Positions 17,209 to 20,136 of a stretch of DNA of 20,136 nucleotides are shown piece after piece. Within the stretch, counting starts at the first letter, position 1. Each line of letters begins with the position of its first letter. This stretch comes from an uncultured Collinsella sp. (GTDB lineage Bacteria > Actinomycetota > Coriobacteriia > Coriobacteriales > Coriobacteriaceae), in NCBI GenBank assembly GCA_900752215.1, contig CAADUO010000005.1, forward strand, positions 1 to 20,136, given 5' to 3'. The position numbers and the translations under genes were made by a program. Below the pieces are notes generated by a model. It ran no database searches. It worked only from the letters and a program-made list of their open reading frames with translations, and had not been told where the DNA came from.

Positions 17209-17238
17209 TTGCACAAGTCTAAAGTTTCGGGTTAATAT
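17209..17238 (+). promoter_or_regulatory. Promoter of tRNA-Pro
   Basis: TTGCAC at 17209-17214 and TAATAT at 17233-17238 lie 18 bases apart, about 40 bases before the tRNA. The surrounding sequence is much more AT-rich than the genes to the left, as expected of a strong promoter. Confidence 0.7.
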
Positions 17239-17280
17239 ACTCCCTGTTGCGAGCGAGAGCAGAGCAACGAGTAAAAGCTT

Positions 17281-17357
<77 letters not shown>

Positions 17358-17366
17358 GAAGTTTGC

Positions 17367-17396
17367 AGGTCAGGCACCTAGTGCCTGACCTTTTTT
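17367..17396 (+). terminator. Rho-independent terminator after tRNA-Pro
   Basis: A perfect eleven-pair stem (17367-17377 with 17381-17391, loop CTA) runs into TTTTTTGTTTT. It closes the tRNA unit and marks the edge of the conserved block. Confidence 0.92.
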
Positions 17397-17444
17397 GTTT
17401 TAAGCAATTGCTTAATTTTCAGTAAGCAACGGGGTGCCAAAAAT

Positions 17445-17820
17445 CTACCTACGCGATATTCGCTTTTTGCGGTTACTTGCGCGTTTTGCACGCGCTTGAG
17501 CCGATTTATTAACGCGGTACGAATCTACATACGCGTAGCTGGTATACAGCCGATTACGAGCTGTACTTATCGCGGCGATTTACACAGATATAGCGACTGT
17601 AACGAACAAGCGTGTCGCTGTATTTAGTCCAGTACTTCACTTGATTGGTGGACAAGCGCGCTGTAGCAACGAAACGCCAAACACGATGGACTCTATATGA
17701 GGACGCCGCAGAGGTAATGGCGGGGGAGTGCGCCAGGCGCTCTGAGAGCCGCTGTATGACCCCATTTCTCCTCAACCCGATTACCTGTGCTATGAACCTC
17801 GAATTGTTCGAGTAATCGCC
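17445..17820 (-). pseudogene. Decayed reading frame of unknown origin
   Basis: This is the gap between the tRNA-Pro terminator and the next terminator; no intact gene was found. On the minus strand one frame is open down to a stop at 17554 and reads ...TNQVKYWTKYSDTLVRYSR..., rich in Tyr, Arg and Ser. A second frame, open from about 17574 to a TAG at 17445, reads ...RNRLYTSYAYVDSYRVNKS... and ends in a basic tail (NRKKRISRR). The two have the same composition and join smoothly if one frameshift lies near 17554-17574, which suggests a single broken gene. No credible start codon with a ribosome-binding site was seen, and no family was recognised. Chance open frames remain possible. Confidence 0.3.
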
Positions 17821-17854
17821 AAAAGAAAAGCCCTCGCAGGATTGCGAGGGCTTT
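17821..17854 (-). terminator. Rho-independent terminator on the minus strand
   Basis: A perfect twelve-pair stem (17827-17838 with 17843-17854, loop GGAT). Read on the minus strand it is followed by TTTTCTTTT. It lies 13 bases beyond the stop of the DUF6273-like fragment and would end its transcript. Confidence 0.85.
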
Positions 17855-17867
17855 GCGTTAAAAGAGA

Positions 17868-18185
17868 TCAGAAGCAGAAAGCGGGGAGAACATAAAACGA
17901 GTCCGTCGCGCTGTAGCTGTAGCAAATACCGCCGCTTTGAACATAGCGAAAGGACGTGGAGCTGCGCGGTCTCACGGAGCGAGTCCAGTGGCTATAGCCT
18001 GATGCACCGGAATAGTTCGACCCCGTCACGCCCTTGGATTTGTAGCACTCGTACTGGATGCCGTCGGATTGCATATCCCCGTATACTTCGGTTGCCGAGA
18101 GCAGAAAAACCTTGTCGGTCGTCGCTGAGGGGGCACCGCCCCAGTTACCGCCAACGTTATCGGTTGTCTTTGTGACGGGTTTCAC
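17868..18185 (-). pseudogene. DUF6273-like protein, C-terminal half only
   Basis: The 105 residues open with VTKTTDNVGGNWGG and contain TTDKVFLLSATEVYGD, then SHWTRS and end in VLPAFCF. These match, from memory, the second half of DUF6273, a domain of unknown function found in gut Firmicutes, Actinobacteria and their phages, often in large surface or phage-linked proteins. The expected first half of the domain is missing. The only start is GTG 18185 with no good ribosome-binding site, and the frame meets a stop about 27 bases further upstream. The fragment therefore looks like the 3' remnant of a longer gene, cut off where the promoter of the next + strand gene begins. Expression as a short protein is less likely but possible. 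Confidence 0.6.
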
Positions 18186-18187
18186 CT

Positions 18188-18216
18188 TTGACTGGAGGAA
18201 CCTCTTGCCTTATTAA
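18188..18216 (+). promoter_or_regulatory. Sigma-70-type promoter of the small secreted protein gene
   Basis: TTGACT at 18188-18193 and TATTAA at 18211-18216 are separated by an ideal 17 bases. This leaves a leader of about 75 bases before ATG 18299. The site sits at the broken end of the DUF6273-like fragment. Confidence 0.6.
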
Positions 18217-18298
18217 AGAAATACGCCAAATACAACGGATATAAAGCGGAAGGAGGCGACATCGAGTAACTATCAAAGGCCAGATTAAGGAGCCAGCC

Positions 18299-18703
18299 AT
18301 GAAGAACTGCCTGCCCTCCATCGTCTCAGCAGCTCTTTGCCTCTCCCTTGTCATGACACCATTTGTGCCCGTTGCGGCAGCCTATGCCGACGAGGGATCC
18401 CCCGCCGAGAGCAGCGAGATCTACGTCGGAGACAACTACGACGAAAATTACGATATATCCCTTTTTGAGCGCGGACGCTGCACGGATTCATATTCCAAGG
18501 CGTGGTGCGATTCTCACGGATTTGCAAATAACCGCACCGTCCCTCACAAGGTCAAGCTGAACGCGAAGGAGGAGGCTTGCCTGCGCGATCCCTACCTTGC
18601 TGGCACCGCTGAAGTTATCGCCGGTCTCGTGACAACCGGTCCTGGCGGCGGCTTGTTTGCAACCGCAATGACATCGTACCGACTTTTCACTTGCATGTTC
18701 TGA
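18299..18703 (+). CDS. Small secreted four-cysteine protein, bacteriocin-like candidate
   Basis: A 134-residue protein with a Sec-type signal peptide: Lys2, a hydrophobic core at about residues 5-28 and a likely cut after AYA (residues 28-30). The predicted mature part begins with an acidic stretch (31-53), then holds Cys61, Cys70, Cys94 and Cys132, enough for two disulfide bonds, and ends in a Gly/Ala-rich hydrophobic segment at about 100-125 (AEVIAGLVTTGPGGGLFATA). AAGGAG at 18287-18292 supports ATG 18299. No family was recognised. The secreted, cysteine-paired, Gly-rich hydrophobic C-terminus followed by a small three-helix membrane protein resembles a bacteriocin with its immunity protein; this is inference. 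A cell-surface protein of another kind is an alternative. Confidence 0.65.
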   Translation: MKNCLPSIVSAALCLSLVMTPFVPVAAAYADEGSPAESSEIYVGDNYDENYDISLFERGRCTDSYSKAWCDSHGFANNRTVPHKVKLNAKEEACLRDPYLAGTAEVIAGLVTTGPGGGLFATAMTSYRLFTCMF

Positions 18704-18715
18704 AAGGCAGTTGCC

Positions 18716-18955
18716 ATGCAGTCGCAAAATCAATCGAGATACTTGACCACAATCGGCTTTGCCCTGCTTGCATTACTCTTTGCTAGCGACCTTTTGCTGA
18801 AACCGCCCAAGGAACTCGTTTCGCTTGCCATAGCCTGCATTTCCGCCCTTTACTTTACGGCAACCCTATTCGTCGGACTAAAGGAGAGGAAAAAAGGCGC
18901 AGTCGTTGCATCTGCCGTAGGCGTGATCATAGCCATTGCCTCATTCTTTATCTGA
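18716..18955 (+). CDS. Small three-helix membrane protein, immunity-like
   Basis: A 79-residue hydrophobic protein with predicted helices at about residues 12-28, 34-55 and 61-78, split by a KPPKE turn and a basic loop (KERKKG). It starts 13 bases after the secreted protein gene, with AAAGG upstream of ATG 18716, so the two are almost certainly co-transcribed. Size, topology and position resemble immunity proteins of class II-type bacteriocins. No sequence family was recognised, so the role is inferred only from context. Confidence 0.6.
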   Translation: MQSQNQSRYLTTIGFALLALLFASDLLLKPPKELVSLAIACISALYFTATLFVGLKERKKGAVVASAVGVIIAIASFFI

Positions 18956-18967
18956 CACATTGGTGAT

Positions 18968-19303
18968 CTAGGGGCGATATCGTAGGAATACGACCGGGAG
19001 AGCCGGGACCAGATTGCCCGGGTTGCCCGGTCGGCTCGCGCGACGGCGCGGCGGTTCCACAGAAAGCTCTCCGGACTTCACACCGTTTCTGATTGCATTG
19101 TAGACAGCCATCTCGTCTTCGCTGTCGGCGAGCACGCGGTGTGCGTCGTCGTTTTGGATGTCCAGTAAATCTCGAAGGTCCTCCATGCACCAGCGTCCGA
19201 GATTTGGCCATGCGCGTTGCGCGAGCTGATAAGTGTCGATTGCGATGTTGTAGTTAAAGTCCAGGCCAAAGCCGTCCCAGGCAGAACGGCTTTGTTTCCT
19301 TGA
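18968..19303 (-). pseudogene. Remnant of a DEDDh (DnaQ-like) 3'-5' exonuclease
   Basis: The minus-strand frame, open from 19303 to the stop at 18968, contains IDTYQLAQRAWPNLGRWCMEDLRDLL and then DDAHRVLADSEDEM, which is the third exonuclease motif (HxxxxD) in its usual setting. The DxE motif and the N-terminal half are absent, and the frame is closed upstream by TAA at 19304-19306, so active protein is not expected. The upstream end of the recognisable homology lies beside a nine-pair inverted repeat (19267-19294). After VYNAIRNG the tail is Pro/Arg-rich and unrecognised. An internal ATG at 19186 could give 72 residues but has no motif I or II. Confidence 0.6.
19267..19294 (+). terminator. 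Possible weak terminator or hairpin
   Basis: A perfect nine-pair inverted repeat (CAAAGCCGT/ACGGCTTTG, ten-base loop) followed on the + strand by TTTCCTT. It is the first such structure downstream of the secreted-protein cassette, but the T run is short and the loop is long. Confidence 0.3.
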
Positions 19304-19326
19304 TTATCAACTTTATACGGACACTT

Positions 19327-19362
19327 CCCGCATTCATCCGTGTGTGTACAGATGAATGCGGG
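19327..19362. repeat. Hairpin 1 of a tandem pair
   Basis: Perfect twelve-base inverted repeat CCCGCATTCATC/GATGAATGCGGG around a twelve-base loop. It lies beyond the 3' end of the minus-strand operon, without a T run on either side. A small GGGCT/AGCCC hairpin (19361-19374) sits between it and hairpin 2. Confidence 0.75.
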
Positions 19363-19371
19363 GCTCGATAG

Positions 19372-19400
19372 CCCGGCGGCCTGATCGGCAGGCCGCCGGG
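19372..19400. repeat. Hairpin 2 of a tandem pair
   Basis: Perfect twelve-pair inverted repeat CCCGGCGGCCTG/CAGGCCGCCGGG with a five-base loop, only six bases from the stop of the 145-residue protein gene on the minus strand. It is very stable and GC-rich, but no T run follows, so it may stabilise the mRNA end or act with hairpin 1 as a transcription stop. Confidence 0.75.
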
Positions 19401-19405
19401 AACTC

Positions 19406-19843
19406 TCACTCCTCGATAAAAGCCGGCACCCGGTTAGTCCTGCGCATCTTGAAATCGCCAGTTTCGTGGGAGACGTAGAGAATGCCGTCCATCCCGTCTC
19501 GCGATGCATATGAAAGGTGAACAGAACCGCAATCCGCTCCATCATCGTCGAGAAGATCGAACGAATTCGGATCGCTCGTTGCGGCCAAACGACCACTCAG
19601 ACAAGAGCCATCGCCATTACAGATTTGCCATTCCATGTCTTCGCCTGCAAGAATCGCCATAGACGGCCTGGTCGCGCCATCGTTGACATACATCCCGTCT
19701 ATGCCAAAACCGTTCTCAGCGCCATCGATAAACGATTGCTCGGACCTATACCTCGCAAATGATGCACACAGCACCATTGCAAGACAAAGTACAGAGCCAA
19801 CAATCGCTATCTTTGCATAGCTCTTGCCTATCATGTCATTCAC
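19406..19843 (-). CDS. Membrane-anchored extracytoplasmic protein, unknown function
   Basis: A 145-residue protein with one N-terminal hydrophobic segment (residues 11-30) preceded by a lysine, then a mostly polar, acidic outer part with Cys75, Cys81 and Cys105. No lipobox is present, so it is either anchored by this helix or cut after ASFA (about residue 30). The start ATG 19843 overlaps the ABC ATPase stop by eight bases and has GGGGGTG just before it, so the two genes are translated together. The pairing suggests an accessory part of an ABC exporter, such as a sensor or immunity factor, but the sequence matches no family I recognise. Confidence 0.65.
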   Translation of the reverse strand: MNDMIGKSYAKIAIVGSVLCLAMVLCASFARYRSEQSFIDGAENGFGIDGMYVNDGATRPSMAILAGEDMEWQICNGDGSCLSGRLAATSDPNSFDLLDDDGADCGSVHLSYASRDGMDGILYVSHETGDFKMRRTNRVPAFIEE

Positions 19844-20136
19844 CCCCTTCGTATGTATCGAGGTATTCCTGCTTGAGCGTCTGCGAGGACGACTTGATCT
19901 TTTCCACGAGCGTGCCGGCTTCGATGAAGTAGAACGAGTTGGTGAGGTCTGCCAGGTCGTCGAGCAGATGGCTTGAAATGAGCACGCTGCGTCCCCGCGC
20001 CACCTCGCTGCGCATCGCGTCGCAGGAGGTTTTCCGCTTTCCCGGATCGAGGCCGTTCAGCGGTTCATCGAGGATGAGGTACGGGCAATCGGTCGCTATC
20101 GCCATGGCAAGCTTTACCTGCTGCTTCATTCCTGTC
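19836..20136 (-). CDS. ABC transporter ATP-binding protein, C-terminal part
   Basis: The gene enters from the right edge. Visible are the end of the signature motif (TGMKQQVKLAMAI), Walker B with catalytic Glu (YLILDEPLNGLDP), and the switch His in LISSHLLDDLADL, followed by FYFIEAGTLVEK. These fit the BcrA/CcmA-type subunits that pair with separate membrane proteins in antimicrobial peptide export or resistance transporters. The N-terminal Walker A lies outside the window, and an apparent start at 20129 is internal to the domain. The permease is not in the window, so the substrate is unknown. Confidence 0.85.
   Translation of the reverse strand, partial: TGMKQQVKLAMAIATDCPYLILDEPLNGLDPGKRKTSCDAMRSEVARGRSVLISSHLLDDLADLTNSFYFIEAGTLVEKIKSSSQTLKQEYLDTYEGGE

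Noticed and set aside
17554..17925. Taking the full 123-codon minus-strand frame as an intact gene
   Set aside because: It runs through the strong terminator at 17827-17854 and overlaps the DUF6273-like fragment. Only the part beyond the terminator is kept, as a possible broken gene.
19078..19596. Minus-strand open frame of 172 codons across the tandem hairpins
   Set aside because: It overlaps the 145-residue protein and the exonuclease remnant in another frame, runs through two perfect hairpins, and has no recognisable features.

Overview
The window suggests a Gram-positive gut actinobacterium of the class Coriobacteriia, most likely close to Collinsella. This is an inference from the high-GC codon use, the scpA-scpB-rluB-cmk order typical of Actinobacteria, the ispH-DUF512-der-plsY-gpsA run, and the kinds of gene in the accessory end. 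No 16S rRNA is present to confirm it.

Positions 1-17200 are housekeeping chromosome, all on the + strand. The 3' part of a tRNA-Ala(GGC) and a terminator open the window. Next come an ABC-F ATPase, a tiny two-helix membrane protein whose start lies inside the ABC-F gene, and a site-2-type metalloprotease. A promoter-like site then leads into a long run of closely packed genes: scpA and scpB (condensin partners), an rRNA pseudouridine synthase (rluB type), cmk, a PlsC-like acyltransferase, ispH, a DUF512 radical-SAM-like protein, der, plsY, gpsA, rpe, a NifS-type cysteine desulfurase, a NIF3 protein, a coiled-coil zinc-ribbon protein and coaBC. Many junctions overlap or are separated by only a few bases (for example ATGA overlaps at 14460 and 15266). 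No internal terminator was seen, so the run may be one or a few long operons. Functionally it joins chromosome segregation, ribosome assembly, early phospholipid synthesis (gpsA makes glycerol-3-phosphate, plsY makes lysophosphatidate, plsC makes phosphatidate), isoprenoids, CoA and sulfur mobilisation.

A tRNA-Pro(GGG) with its own promoter and a strong terminator (17209-17396) closes the conserved block. Everything after it differs: genes on both strands, more AT, gene fragments and small secreted or membrane proteins. In order it holds an unrecognised decayed reading frame, the C-terminal half of a DUF6273-like protein followed by its terminator, a promoter and two-gene + strand cassette (a secreted four-cysteine small protein and a three-helix membrane protein, resembling a bacteriocin/immunity pair), a remnant of a DEDDh exonuclease, two strong hairpins, and a minus-strand pair (membrane-anchored extracytoplasmic protein and the end of an ABC transporter ATPase) that runs off the right edge. 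This is a plausible accessory island beside a tRNA gene. The best candidate for an undescribed system is the small-protein cassette with the nearby ABC transporter operon.
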